DNA of 48,446 bases from Aeromonas bivalvium (GTDB taxonomy: Bacteria; Pseudomonadota; Gammaproteobacteria; Enterobacterales; Aeromonadaceae), in NCBI RefSeq assembly GCF_000819765.1, contig NZ_CDBT01000041.1, forward strand, positions 598-49,043, read 5' to 3'. Position numbers and translations under genes: made by a program. Positions 18,804 through 27,714 of the stretch are shown here, piece by piece (position 1 is the first letter of the stretch; each line of letters begins with the position of its first letter). The notes beneath the pieces are model-generated. The model had not been told where the DNA came from, made no database searches, and saw only the letters and a list, made by a program, of their open reading frames with translations.

Positions 18804-19463
18804 ATGAAACTGACTGTTCTGGTGCCGGCTCTGGCTGGTCTGTTGTGGGCCGGCAGCGCCCTGGCCAATGTCCAATTGGAAGTCACCCCACCCTATGTGG
18901 TGCAGTTGATCGATGGCGCATCTATGAGTCCCAAGCTGCTCGACAAATCCAACAGCTTCCCGCTTGAGGCGGGGGATCATCAGCTGGTGGTCGCCTTCGA
19001 AGGCAACTACTCCAGCCGCAGCGACACCAAGTTCGTGACCGCAGAGCCCCTGGTCATCAACTTCACCGCCGAAGACAACCAGCGCCTGACCCTGGACTAC
19101 AAGAAGCCGCGCAACGAAGCCGAAGCGCAGCAGTTCGTCAAGACCCAGCAAGTGGTACTCAAGGACAAGGTGAGCGGTCAGCCCGTCAAGAGCGAGCAGT
19201 TCGTGCTGCCCAAGGTTGAAGGGTTCCAACTGACCCGTGACTATCAGCAGGAGCTGATCGCCATGGGCAAGGCCTTCAACCAGCCGACCACGGTCGCCGT
19301 CTCCACCGCCGCCGTCATGGCCGCCGCCAGCGCCCCTGTCCAGGTGGCCCCGAGCAAAGCCCTGAGCAACCCGGAAGCCCTGACCCAGCTGCAAAGCTGG
19401 TACAACAAGGCTGACGCAGAGACGCGCAAAGCCTTCCAGATCTGGGTGATCCAGCAGCAATAA
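18804..19463 (+). CDS. yccT: YccT/DUF2057 family periplasmic protein
   Basis: This 219-residue secreted protein belongs to DUF2057. It has a signal peptide (MKLTVLVPALAGLLWAGSALA) followed by the family core VQLIDG...LEAGDHQLVVAFEGNY. In E. coli and Salmonella the homologue YccT (CsgI) has been described as an inhibitor of curli formation; that role here is inference, and no curli genes are in the window. A long alanine/valine-rich segment (about residues 162-185) precedes a helical C-terminus. The Shine-Dalgarno AAGGAG is well placed, and a terminator follows the gene. Confidence 0.85.
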   Translation: MKLTVLVPALAGLLWAGSALANVQLEVTPPYVVQLIDGASMSPKLLDKSNSFPLEAGDHQLVVAFEGNYSSRSDTKFVTAEPLVINFTAEDNQRLTLDYKKPRNEAEAQQFVKTQQVVLKDKVSGQPVKSEQFVLPKVEGFQLTRDYQQELIAMGKAFNQPTTVAVSTAAVMAAASAPVQVAPSKALSNPEALTQLQSWYNKADAETRKAFQIWVIQQQ

Positions 19464-19502
19464 GGGCGCAGCGCGTCGCTTTATGCAAAAATAGCTTTAT
19501 GA

Positions 19503-19529
19503 AAAAAGGGGAGCCTGGCTTCCCTTTTT
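19503..19529 (+). terminator. yccT terminator
   Basis: A hairpin with A5 and T5 flanks and a GGGGAGCC/GGCTTCCC stem (one G-U pair) lies 40 bp after the yccT stop. The T-run ends at 19529. Confidence 0.8.
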
Positions 19530-19552
19530 CATATCAGTTCAGGCCGATAGCC

Positions 19553-20449
19553 ATGTCCCTGCGCATCTTCTACCACCCCCATTACTCCTCCCTGACGCTG
19601 CCCGAGCGTCACCGCTTCCCCCTGGCCAAGTACCAGGCGCTCTACCAGCACCTGGCAGCACTGGGCTATCCGCTGGCAGAGGCCCCCGCCGCGAGCCGCG
19701 AGCAGATCACACGGGTCCACGACGCCGACTATGTGGCAGCCGCCCTTGCCGGCACCCTGGATGAGGGTGCCATCCGCAGACTCGGCTTCCCCTGGTCGCC
19801 CATGCTGATTGAGCGCACCTTGCGCTCGGTCGGGGCCACCCTGGCCGCCAGCCGCCACGCCCTCGAACAGGGCTGCGGCCTGCAGATCTCCGGCGGCTAT
19901 CACCACGCCCATCGGGACTTTGGCAGCGGCTTCTGCCTGTTCAACGATCTGGTGATCGCGGCCAGGGCCTGCCTCGACGAGGGGCGCTGCGAGCAGGTGC
20001 TCATCGTGGATCTCGATGTTCATCAAGGGGATGGCAGCGCCGCCCTGTGCATGGGAAGCCGGGACATCATCACCCTCTCCCTGCACGGCGAGCACAACTT
20101 CCCCCACCACAAGCCCGCCTCCCACCTGGACTTTGCCCTGCCAAGCGGCATGGAGGACGACGCCTACCTCGAGACCCTGGCCCAGGCGCTCTCTCTGGCG
20201 CTGCGCCTCTACCGCCCCGACCTCATCCTCTATCAGGCCGGGGTCGACGTGCACCAGGCCGACGAGCTCGGCTACCTCTCCCTGAGCGACGCCGGGGTGC
20301 GCCAGCGGGACGCCATGGTGTTTGACTGTGCGATAAGCCACGGCCTGCCCATCGCCGCCGTCCCGGGGGGCGGTTATCGCCGTGACTGGCGGCAGTTGAT
20401 CCCGTTGCACCTCTCCCTGTTCGAAGAGGCGAAAAAACGCCATGGCTAG
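19553..20449 (+). CDS. Histone deacetylase family (arginase/deacetylase fold) hydrolase
   Basis: This 298-residue zinc hydrolase resembles class II HDAC/acetylpolyamine amidohydrolase proteins. Catalytic-site features are GGYHHAH (tandem histidines at 117-118), the zinc ligands in DLDVHQGDG (D155, H157), the third ligand region YQAGVDVHQADELG and a C-terminal GGGY. The substrate cannot be read from sequence; in bacteria such proteins act on acetylated small molecules or on protein acetyl-lysine. The ATG at 19553 (MSLRIFYHP) is used because the upstream frame runs through the yccT terminator. No acetyltransferase is adjacent. Confidence 0.88.
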   Translation: MSLRIFYHPHYSSLTLPERHRFPLAKYQALYQHLAALGYPLAEAPAASREQITRVHDADYVAAALAGTLDEGAIRRLGFPWSPMLIERTLRSVGATLAASRHALEQGCGLQISGGYHHAHRDFGSGFCLFNDLVIAARACLDEGRCEQVLIVDLDVHQGDGSAALCMGSRDIITLSLHGEHNFPHHKPASHLDFALPSGMEDDAYLETLAQALSLALRLYRPDLILYQAGVDVHQADELGYLSLSDAGVRQRDAMVFDCAISHGLPIAAVPGGGYRRDWRQLIPLHLSLFEEAKKRHG

Positions 20450-20469
20450 CGCCTTCCCCCTCGCCAGCC

Positions 20470-20515
20470 CCAGATAACAACAAGGCGGCCCCGGGGCCGC
20501 CTTGTTGTTATCTGG
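20470..20515. terminator. 46-bp perfect palindrome between convergent genes
   Basis: Bases 20470-20492 are exactly the reverse complement of 20493-20515, with no spacer. The core is GGCCCC/GGGGCC and the outer arms are AACAACAAG-rich. It lies between the convergent HDAC-family gene and ycaD, so it probably works as a bidirectional terminator, although 23-bp perfect arms are long for that job. Confidence 0.75.
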
Positions 20516-20578
20516 CACCATCAGGCCATCGAAGCCCATCACCAGAGGCCCGTCAGGACATGGGCCTTCGCCTGTTCA

Positions 20579-21727
20579 TCAGACATGGGCCACCGGCGTC
20601 GGATGTTCCCCCATGGGGCGCCGCAGCATCAGCAGATAGATGAAGGAGACACTGGCGATCATGATAAACAGCAGATGGTCCGAGTAGTGTTGCATCAAGA
20701 GCGCGGTATAGGCAGGGCCGAGCAGGCTGCCCAGGGTGTAGCTCAGCAGCAGCGCCTGATTCATCGCCACCAGTTGATGTTGCTCGACCTTCTCGCAGGC
20801 CCAGGCCATGGCCACCGGATAGAGGGTAAAACCGGCTGCGCCCAGGATGAAGAGCGCCGGGCCCATCCCGACGGCGCCGAGCATCGCCAAGGCGCCCAGA
20901 ATGACCACCAGCACCTGCATCCGCAGTACCGGCAAGCGGCCGAACCTGTCCGCCAGACGGCCGGCAGGCCACTGCCCCAGGATCCCGGCGCTCACCATCA
21001 CCGCCATCCAGTAGCCGATACCGGCATCACTGACCCCCTGATGGTTCAGGTAGAGCGGCATCAGACCATAGAGCGATCCCAACACTATGCCGGAGATGAT
21101 GCAGCCATTGACCCCAAGGCGTGCCTGACGCAGGCGCAGCATGGACCACACCCGGGTTTCCCCCTGCCCCTCCCCCTGCACGTTGGCAATCCGGGTGAAC
21201 AGCAGCGGCAGGATGGCGGCCGCGACCAGGCCAGTCACCCAGGGCAGCACATCCATCAGACCGGTCGGCAACGTGCTGACCAGCAGTTGCCCGAGCACAG
21301 TCCCCAGGTAATAGACCATCATGTAGGCGGCGAGCAGGCGCCCCCGGTTGCGCGCGTTGCCGCTGCACATCAGCGCACTCTCCACCACCACCCAGATCAT
21401 GGCGCAGCCGATGCCTGCGATGAAGCGCCAGCCGAGCCAGCTCCAGAACCCCAGGGTGAGTCCTAGTCCGACACAGGCGGCGGCAAAGAGGGCTGACGCC
21501 AGGTAGTAGCTGCGGTTGAACCCGGCGCGCCTGATCAGCGCTCCCGCCAGCAGGGTCCCCAGCAGGTTGCCGAAAAAATAGGCGGAGCCGACCATGCCCA
21601 CCTGCCAGGTCGGCAGCTTGTCATGGGCGAGCCAGAGCGGCACCAGGGTATTCAACACTGCGATGGCCAAGGTCAACAGCAGCAGGCCACAGAGCAATGA
21701 CAGCACTGGCCGGGAGTATGTGGTCAT
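20579..21727 (-). CDS. ycaD: MFS-type transporter YcaD
   Basis: This 382-residue major facilitator protein has 12 predicted helices and near-identical blocks to E. coli YcaD, for example [56 protein letters not shown] and the end PVAHV. The substrate is unknown. The second in-frame ATG at 21727 (MTTYSRPV) matches E. coli (MSTYTRPV), so the eight upstream codons are excluded. It stands alone, with a perfect-palindrome terminator beyond its 3' end. Confidence 0.94.
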   Translation of the reverse strand: MTTYSRPVLSLLCGLLLLTLAIAVLNTLVPLWLAHDKLPTWQVGMVGSAYFFGNLLGTLLAGALIRRAGFNRSYYLASALFAAACVGLGLTLGFWSWLGWRFIAGIGCAMIWVVVESALMCSGNARNRGRLLAAYMMVYYLGTVLGQLLVSTLPTGLMDVLPWVTGLVAAAILPLLFTRIANVQGEGQGETRVWSMLRLRQARLGVNGCIISGIVLGSLYGLMPLYLNHQGVSDAGIGYWMAVMVSAGILGQWPAGRLADRFGRLPVLRMQVLVVILGALAMLGAVGMGPALFILGAAGFTLYPVAMAWACEKVEQHQLVAMNQALLLSYTLGSLLGPAYTALLMQHYSDHLLFIMIASVSFIYLLMLRRPMGEHPTPVAHV

Positions 21728-22038
21728 GGATAAAACCGTGGGGAGAGTCAAAATGCGAGCGCATCATGCCACCGCCAAAGCCATTGTCAATCGGCGCTGA
21801 ACGAACCGCTGCCAGGTTTTGCTTGGCACAGCCCTGGCGCCGCGGTACTGCCCCCTGCAACGCCTGCCCGGCAGCAGGATGAAGGCACTGACCAAGCGGG
21901 TCTTGGACTGGCAAGTGCAGGACCTGGTTGAGATCTTTATCCCGCTGTGAGCGACGTCATCAAGGTGACCCGGGGCTTCTCTCCCTCTTCTATGGATACG
22001 CGACTCTTTTGCCTTGCCCCGGCCATCAAGGCCATAAC
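21728..22038. other. Intergenic region with an unassigned open frame
   Basis: This gap separates ycaD and rbgA. A plus-strand frame is open from 21801 to a TGA at 21948-21950, with an ATG at 21879 that would give a 23-residue peptide ending DLVEIFIPL. There is no Shine-Dalgarno and I recognise no family. It may be a decayed gene end or chance. Confidence 0.25.
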
Positions 22039-22068
22039 AGAAGAGGCGACCCCGGGGTCGCCTCTTCT
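22039..22068. terminator. 30-bp perfect palindrome after rbgA
   Basis: Fifteen-base arms without a spacer (AGAAGAGGCGACCCC and its complement) lie 21 bp beyond the rbgA stop. A second layer of weaker complementarity (CATCAAG/CTTGATG) extends outward. It probably ends rbgA transcription. Confidence 0.65.
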
Positions 22069-22089
22069 TGATGCCTGGCACAATGCCGG

Positions 22090-23040
22090 TTATTTCTGAC
22101 GCTTTTTGGCGTACTTGCGACGGGCCCGCGCCTGGCGCTCCTCTTCCCGCTCGGCCTTCTCCCTGGCCTTCTGCTCCGCCTCTTCGGCCGCCGCCACTAT
22201 CTCCTCGCTCACCATCTCCGGGGTCTCCAGAGTGATGCGGCCAAGCAGGCCTGAGCGGAACTCGTTGACCAGGATCTCCGAGGCCTTGTGCAGATCCGCC
22301 AGGCCCCCCTTGCGCACGAAGGCGCGCTGGCGGGCGATGAGCTCCAGCAGCTCGATCTCGGTCTCGGGCAGATCGCTAATCTGATAGCGGGCCTTGATGC
22401 GCTCCGGGTAGGCCTTGATGAAATAATCGGCGGCGAACATGGCGATGTCGGCGTAGTCGAAGACGGTGTCCTTGATGGCCGCTGTGATGGCCAGCCGGTA
22501 GCCGCAGGAAGGGGGGTTGAGCTTGGGCCAGAGGAAGCCAGGGGTATCGGTCAGGATGACGTTGTTGTCGAGCTTGATCCGCTGCTGGGACTTGGTCACC
22601 CCCGCCTCGTTGCCGGTCCGGGCTATGGTACGCCCCGCCAGGGTATTGATCAGGGTGGACTTGCCCACGTTGGGGATGCCCATGATCATGGCGCGCACCC
22701 CGCGCAGGTCGAAGTTGCGCTCCGGCAGCATCTGGTGGCACAGGGTCAGCAGGCTCTTGATCTCGTCGGGCTGCTGCTGGGTCAGGGGCAGCGCCTTGAT
22801 CCCCTTCTCCTGCTCCATGTGGGCCACCCAACGCGCCGTGATCTCGGGATCGGCGAGATCCGCCTTGTTGAGCACCTTGATGACGGGGGTGTCACCCCGT
22901 AATTCCGGCACCAGGGGGTTCTCGCTGGAGAAGGGGATCCGGGCATCGAGCATCTCTATGATGACATCGACCTGGGGCATGACCTCGGCGATCTCTTTAC
23001 GGGCCTTGTGCATGTGACCGGGGAACCAGTTAATCGACAT
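22090..23040 (-). CDS. rbgA: Ribosome biogenesis GTPase YlqF/RbgA
   Basis: This 316-residue circularly permuted GTPase is involved in 50S subunit assembly. The G motifs come in permuted order: G4 NKAD near residue 58, then G1 GIPNVGKST near residue 120, then G3 DTPG near residue 162. The N-terminal NWFPGHMHKARKEI is a family hallmark. The last 30 residues form a highly charged, probably RNA-binding tail ending YAKKRQK. Many gammaproteobacteria carry this gene, though E. coli K-12 lacks a direct orthologue as far as I recall. Confidence 0.92.
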   Translation of the reverse strand: MSINWFPGHMHKARKEIAEVMPQVDVIIEMLDARIPFSSENPLVPELRGDTPVIKVLNKADLADPEITARWVAHMEQEKGIKALPLTQQQPDEIKSLLTLCHQMLPERNFDLRGVRAMIMGIPNVGKSTLINTLAGRTIARTGNEAGVTKSQQRIKLDNNVILTDTPGFLWPKLNPPSCGYRLAITAAIKDTVFDYADIAMFAADYFIKAYPERIKARYQISDLPETEIELLELIARQRAFVRKGGLADLHKASEILVNEFRSGLLGRITLETPEMVSEEIVAAAEEAEQKAREKAEREEERQARARRKYAKKRQK

Positions 23041-23210
23041 TCTCTCTCACCTTCTCTGCTCGGAACGGGGCGCATTTTACCTGCTTTTCCCCACATTGAC
23101 AGACTCTTGTCTCACCGGGGGCCACTCTCCCTCCCATCGGCGCCCCCTGACACGACACCACAATATTAACCACATGATTGATAAACGGATTTTCCACCGG
23201 TTTAACACTA

Positions 23211-23239
23211 GTGTCATCTGGGTTCATTCAAACCGTCAT
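23211..23239 (+). promoter_or_regulatory. Predicted PhoB site (three 7-bp repeats)
   Basis: Three half-sites, GTGTCAT (23211), GTTCATT (23222) and CCGTCAT (23233), repeat with an exact 11-bp period, matching the PhoB box pattern CTGTCAT-N4-CTGTCAT. A possible -10 (TAGCCT, 23250-23255) lies 10 bp downstream, the usual Pho promoter geometry. The site precedes the alkaline phosphatase pair. Confidence 0.8.
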
Positions 23240-23283
23240 CTTGACTCCTTAGCCTTCACCTCGGTTTTACAAGGAGCGAACCC

Positions 23284-24693
23284 ATGAAAAAAATGACGGG
23301 AATGGCACTCATGATCAGTGCCGCCCTGGCCGCCGGCTGCCATTCCAGCAACGACGACAACAGCAGCAGTGACAAGGGCGAGGCCAACACCCGCGCCAAG
23401 AACGTGATCTTCTTCCTCGGCGATGGCATGGGGATCAACACCCTGACCGCCGCCCGCATCTACGGGGTGGGCGAGGAGGGGGAGCTCACCATGGACACAT
23501 TGCCAGAGACGGCGTTCATCAAGACTTTCTCCCACGATGCCCAGGTGACCGACTCGGCGCCTTCCATGGCGGCCTACATGACGGGGGTCAAGAGCAACAA
23601 CGGCGTCATCAGCATGGATGGCGAGGCAACCCAGCAGGACGACTGCAGCAAGAGTGCCGGCAAGCCGGTCACCACCCTGCTGGAGCTGGCCAAGGCCGAT
23701 GGCCGCGGCACCGGCGTGGTCACCACCACCCGCATCACCCACGCCACCCCGGCCGATACCTATGCCCACCTCTGCAACCGGGATCTGGAAGCGGACATCG
23801 CCGTGCAGCTGGTGCCGGGCGGCACCGGCTACAACCCTGCCCTCAAGGATGGCATCGACGTGGTGCTCGGCGGCGGCAGCAGCTTCTTCCTGCCCACCGC
23901 CGACAAGGGCAAGCGGGAGGATGGCCGCAACCTCATCGAGGAGATGAAGGGCCAGGGCTACCAGTTCGCCAGCACCCTGGGCGAGTTGCAGGGAGCCGAG
24001 GCCGGCAAGCCGCTGCTGGGTCTGTTTGGCGCCAGCCACATGAAGTACGAGCTCGACAGGCCCGCCAGCGAGCCCTCCCTCACCGACATGACCCTGGCCG
24101 CCATCAAGCAGCTCAAGGACAAGGAGCAGGGCTACTTCCTGATGGTGGAAGGGGGGCGCATCGACCACGCCCTGCATGACACCAATGCCAAGCGCGCCCT
24201 GCAAGACACCCTGGCCTTCGACAACGCCATCCAGGCCGCCATCCTTGAGGTGAAGAAAACCGATCCCGAGCTGAAACACACCCTGATAGTGGTGACCGCC
24301 GACCATGACCATACGCTGGTGCTGAACGGTTATGCCAAGCGCACCGGCAAGACCACGGACAGCAACCCCGGGGTGCTGGGGCTGGCGAAGAACTATGTCA
24401 GCGGCGACAACCTGCTCGACAGCGACGGCATGCCCTACACCATCATCGGCTTTGGCAACGGCTACAACCGGGTCGACGGTTCCCGGGCCAGCGTGGCACC
24501 GCTGGACGATGCCACCGTCTCCGCCGACGACTATCACCAGGAGGTGGTGGTCAAGGTGGGTGAACTCGGCAGCGAGACCCACGGCGGCACCGATGTGTTC
24601 CTCGGTGCCATCGGTCAGGGAGCGGATGCTTTCCATGGCTCTCTGGATAACACCGCCGTGTTCGGCAAGATCAAGGCTGCGGCCCAGCTCTAA
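23284..24693 (+). CDS. phoA: Alkaline phosphatase, predicted lipoprotein
   Basis: This 469-residue PhoA-family phosphomonoesterase should release inorganic phosphate from organic phosphates outside the inner membrane. The lipobox LAAGC (Cys19) and a polar linker (about residues 20-36) indicate a membrane-anchored lipoprotein. Active-site elements are GDGMG near residue 46, the nucleophile motif DSAPSMAAY (D90, Ser91), GGRIDHALHD, TADHDHT and the zinc histidine in SETHGGTDV. Shine-Dalgarno AAGGAG lies before the ATG. A Pho box precedes it and a paralogue follows 12 bp after its stop. It is distant from E. coli PhoA, so the symbol is a family label. Confidence 0.92.
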   Translation: MKKMTGMALMISAALAAGCHSSNDDNSSSDKGEANTRAKNVIFFLGDGMGINTLTAARIYGVGEEGELTMDTLPETAFIKTFSHDAQVTDSAPSMAAYMTGVKSNNGVISMDGEATQQDDCSKSAGKPVTTLLELAKADGRGTGVVTTTRITHATPADTYAHLCNRDLEADIAVQLVPGGTGYNPALKDGIDVVLGGGSSFFLPTADKGKREDGRNLIEEMKGQGYQFASTLGELQGAEAGKPLLGLFGASHMKYELDRPASEPSLTDMTLAAIKQLKDKEQGYFLMVEGGRIDHALHDTNAKRALQDTLAFDNAIQAAILEVKKTDPELKHTLIVVTADHDHTLVLNGYAKRTGKTTDSNPGVLGLAKNYVSGDNLLDSDGMPYTIIGFGNGYNRVDGSRASVAPLDDATVSADDYHQEVVVKVGELGSETHGGTDVFLGAIGQGADAFHGSLDNTAVFGKIKAAAQL

Positions 24694-24705
24694 GGAATGG
24701 CACCC

Positions 24706-26091
24706 ATGAAGACTCGATTCAAGACCTCACAGATCTGCACCGCCCTGACCCTGGCCACCCTGACCCTGGCCTCCCAGGCCCAGGCCAGCGACGCCAAGAA
24801 CGTCATCCTCTTCATCGGCGACGGCATGGGCCCCACCGTGCTCACCGCCACCCGGCTGTTCAAGGTGGGAGAAGAGGGCAATCTGGAGATGATGAAACTG
24901 CCGCGCACGGCCCGCATCAAGACCTTCTCGAACGATGCCCAGACCACGGACTCGGCCCCCTCCATGGCGGCCTACACCACGGGCGTCAAGATGAACAACG
25001 AAGTGATCGCCATGAGCAGCGACACCCAGGCTGTCGCGCCGTCCAAGGACGCCAACGGCAACAAGGGCATCAACAACTGCAGCACCGACAACGGCACCCC
25101 TGTGCCCACCCTCCTCGAGCTGGCCAAGGCGGCGGGCAAGTCGGTGGGGGCCGTCACCACCACCGAGCTGACCCACGCCACCCCGGCGGCGACCTATTCC
25201 CATATCTGCCACCGGGATGCCGCCTACGCCATCGCGGCCCAGGCGGTGCCGGGCGGCGCCGGGTTCAACAGCGCGCTGGGGGACGGGGTGGACGTGCTGA
25301 TGGGTGGGGGTGCCAACCACTGGACCCCTTACGACAGCGCCAGCAACAAGGGAGGCCGGGCCGATGGCCGTGACCTCACCGCAGAGCTCGGTGCCAAGGG
25401 CTATCAATACGTCACCACCCAAAGCGATCTCGCCAAGGTCGAGAGCGGCAAGGTGCTGGGCCTGTTCAGTGCCAAGTCCCACCTCGACTACGAGCTGGAC
25501 CGCGTCGCCAAGGGCGCCGCCAATACCCAGCCGTCCCTGTCCGAGATGACGGCCAAAGCCATCGATCTGCTCAGCCAGAACGGTCAGGGTTACTTCCTGA
25601 TGGTGGAAGGGGGCCGCATCGACCATGCACTCCATGGCACCAATGCCAAGCGGGCCCTCACCGATGCGGTCGCCCTGGACGACGCGGTCAAGACGGCCCT
25701 GGGCAAGGTCGATTTGAACGAGACCCTGATCGTGGTCACCGCCGACCATGACCACACCATGACCATCAACGGCTATGCCGCCAAGGGCAATCCCGTGCTG
25801 GATCTGGTGAAAAATGGCGACGGCTCGACCCAGACCGACGTGGATGGCAAGCCCTTCACCACGCTGGTGTTCGGCAATGGTCCGAACCGGGCCGATGTGC
25901 GCCCCACCCTCACCAGCACAGAAGTGATGGCGGATGACTACCTGCAGGAGACCGGCATCAAGCTCGGCTCCGAGACCCATGGCGGCGGCGATGTCATGCT
26001 GTTTGCCGATGGCGCCGGCAGCAGCCGCTTCAAGGGTACCCTGGATAACACCCGGGTATTTGGCAAGATAAAAGAGGCTCTGGGCCTCTGA
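24706..26091 (+). CDS. phoA: Alkaline phosphatase, predicted soluble periplasmic form
   Basis: This 461-residue paralogue of the upstream gene has the same catalytic elements: GDGMG, DSAPSMAAY (D82, Ser83), GGRIDHALHG, TADHDHT and SETHGGGDV. It has an ordinary signal peptide ending LASQAQA instead of a lipobox, so it should be free in the periplasm or further exported. ATG 24706 is chosen because AAGGA lies 9 nt before it; an ATG three codons earlier abuts that site. It is cotranscribed with the lipoprotein form, 12 bp apart, and so is presumably also PhoB-controlled. Confidence 0.92.
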   Translation: MKTRFKTSQICTALTLATLTLASQAQASDAKNVILFIGDGMGPTVLTATRLFKVGEEGNLEMMKLPRTARIKTFSNDAQTTDSAPSMAAYTTGVKMNNEVIAMSSDTQAVAPSKDANGNKGINNCSTDNGTPVPTLLELAKAAGKSVGAVTTTELTHATPAATYSHICHRDAAYAIAAQAVPGGAGFNSALGDGVDVLMGGGANHWTPYDSASNKGGRADGRDLTAELGAKGYQYVTTQSDLAKVESGKVLGLFSAKSHLDYELDRVAKGAANTQPSLSEMTAKAIDLLSQNGQGYFLMVEGGRIDHALHGTNAKRALTDAVALDDAVKTALGKVDLNETLIVVTADHDHTMTINGYAAKGNPVLDLVKNGDGSTQTDVDGKPFTTLVFGNGPNRADVRPTLTSTEVMADDYLQETGIKLGSETHGGGDVMLFADGAGSSRFKGTLDNTRVFGKIKEALGL

Positions 26092-26102
26092 CGCGCCCCC
26101 AG

Positions 26103-26131
26103 GGAGAGGATCCCGGGCCGGGGCCCTCTCC
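26103..26131 (+). terminator. Possible terminator of the phosphatase pair
   Basis: GGAGAGG (26103-26109) pairs with CCTCTCC (26125-26131) around a GC-rich inner loop, followed by TCCCTTTCTATT. The T content is moderate. Confidence 0.5.
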
Positions 26132-26186
26132 TCCCTTTCTATTCCTGCCGGGCGAGCCCCGGCAGACCAGCCCAGACAGAGACCCC

Positions 26187-26930
26187 ATGAGAGAGACGTC
26201 CCTTCCCCTGCCCGCCCGGATCAGCGGGCCCCGAACCCTGGCCCCCGTCGGCCTCCTGCTGACCCTGCTCGGCCTTGCCCTGTTCTGCTCCCCCCGGGCC
26301 CTGGCCCTTGAGGCCGAGGCGCCGGATCTCGCCGCCCGCATCCAGTACGAGGACCGCAGCACGGGCGCCGACGGTGTGGTGCGCGAGAGCCGCTGGCAGG
26401 AGCGCTGGCAGCGCCGTGGCGATCACATCTGGAGCGAGCGGCTCATCCCGCTGCCCATTGCCCGCGCCTACCACCTGCGCCACGACAATCAGCCCGGCCA
26501 CAAGCACTTCACCCACCAGATGGCGGCCCGCTGGGTCAGCCTGGCGCCCGGGGATCTGCAACTGCGCTACGCCGACCGCTACCACAACCAGCTGGTGAGC
26601 GTGCCCCCCGAGGAGTATGGCCAGGTCGCCTTCACCCCCAACCCGGCCAAGGTGCGCTTCCTCATCGATCCCGCGCTGCTGGCCACCATGGATCCCCTCG
26701 ATGACGAGGCGCCAGCGGGGGCCCGCTGGTATGCACACCAGAGCCCCCATGAGCGCACCCGCATCCTCTGGTCCGAGCGCCTGCAGGTGCCCCTGAGCGT
26801 GGAATCCGGCTCCCTGGACGGTTATCGCAGCTATCGCATGACCCTCACCCCCACCCGGCTCGCGGCCAGGGCCCCCTGGCTCGATCTTGCCGGCTATCAG
26901 CAGCGGGACATTCGCGACTTCTTTGACTGA
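26187..26930 (+). CDS. Secreted protein of unknown function
   Basis: I do not recognise this 247-residue protein. It begins with a long basic leader and a hydrophobic segment (about residues 23-41) ending ALALEAEAP, consistent with a signal peptide or N-terminal anchor. The mature part is rich in tryptophan, arginine and histidine and seems beta-rich (LRYADRYHNQLV, YRSYRMTLTP). It has no lipobox and no enzyme motif I can name. It follows the phosphatases on the same strand after a possible terminator, so a phosphate link is only a guess. Codon use resembles the neighbours. Confidence 0.75.
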   Translation: MRETSLPLPARISGPRTLAPVGLLLTLLGLALFCSPRALALEAEAPDLAARIQYEDRSTGADGVVRESRWQERWQRRGDHIWSERLIPLPIARAYHLRHDNQPGHKHFTHQMAARWVSLAPGDLQLRYADRYHNQLVSVPPEEYGQVAFTPNPAKVRFLIDPALLATMDPLDDEAPAGARWYAHQSPHERTRILWSERLQVPLSVESGSLDGYRSYRMTLTPTRLAARAPWLDLAGYQQRDIRDFFD

Positions 26931-26991
26931 GCAGGGCCTGGCGGCGGCGAAGATGATACACTTGACGCCTTCGCCACCCAGATGAAGCGCC

Positions 26992-27714
26992 ATGCCCCTG
27001 ATCCTGTGCCTGCTGCTCGCCCTGCCCAGTCCCTTCGCCCTGGCCGTCACCCTGCTGGCGGCCGAGGTGCCCCCCTATGTGATCCGCGCCCAGCAGGGGG
27101 CGCCGACCGGCATGGCGGTGGAAGTGGTCGAAGAGGCGGCCCGTCGGCTGCGCGAACCCCTCACCATAGAGCTCATGCCCTTCGCCCGCGCCCTCGTGGA
27201 GGCCCAGCACAGGTCCGGGGTCTTGTTGCTGCCCCCGGTGCGCAGCCAGGATCGCGAGACACGCTTGCAATGGATAGCCCCCCTGCTCGAGGAGTCCTTC
27301 GTGCTTGCCAGCGATCGGCGCCATCACGACGAGCCGCTCACCCTGGCCGAGGCGAGGCGGCTCAAGATTGGCGTGCTGCGCCACTCCCTCAGCCACAGCC
27401 TGCTGCAGGCCCGGGGCATGCCCGAGCTGGAGAGCGTCGGGTCCGAGCGCGGCAACGCCGACAAGCTGGCACGGGGGCGGATCCAGGCCTGGGCCGCCGC
27501 CTGGAATACCATGCGCTACGCCCAGCAGGAGGCCGGCCTCCCCCTCACTCGCCTGATCAAGGGGGAGACCCTGGCCAGGGTGCCGCTCTATCTGGCCGCC
27601 AACCTGGATTTTCCCGCCGAGGAGGCGGCGCGCTGGCGCCACACCCTGGCCGAGATGGCGGCCGACGGCAGCCTGGATCGCATCCTGCTGCAATACGACT
27701 ACCAGGCTCCCTGA
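26992..27714 (+). CDS. Orphan periplasmic solute-binding protein, family 3
   Basis: This 240-residue protein resembles family 3 (amino-acid type) solute-binding proteins: signal peptide ending at about residue 18 (LPSPFALA), then VTLLAAEVPPYVIRA, an ARALVEAQ segment, and the second-domain strand LKIGVLRHSLSHSLL. It is at the short end of the family and lies without permease or ATPase genes. Such orphans sometimes act as sensors or feed a distant transporter. The substrate is unknown. Confidence 0.78.
   Translation: MPLILCLLLALPSPFALAVTLLAAEVPPYVIRAQQGAPTGMAVEVVEEAARRLREPLTIELMPFARALVEAQHRSGVLLLPPVRSQDRETRLQWIAPLLEESFVLASDRRHHDEPLTLAEARRLKIGVLRHSLSHSLLQARGMPELESVGSERGNADKLARGRIQAWAAAWNTMRYAQQEAGLPLTRLIKGETLARVPLYLAANLDFPAEEAARWRHTLAEMAADGSLDRILLQYDYQAP

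Noticed and set aside
21801..21950. Possible 3' remnant of a gene between ycaD and rbgA
   Set aside because: No recognisable family and no Shine-Dalgarno at the only ATG; noted as an intergenic feature but not called a pseudogene.
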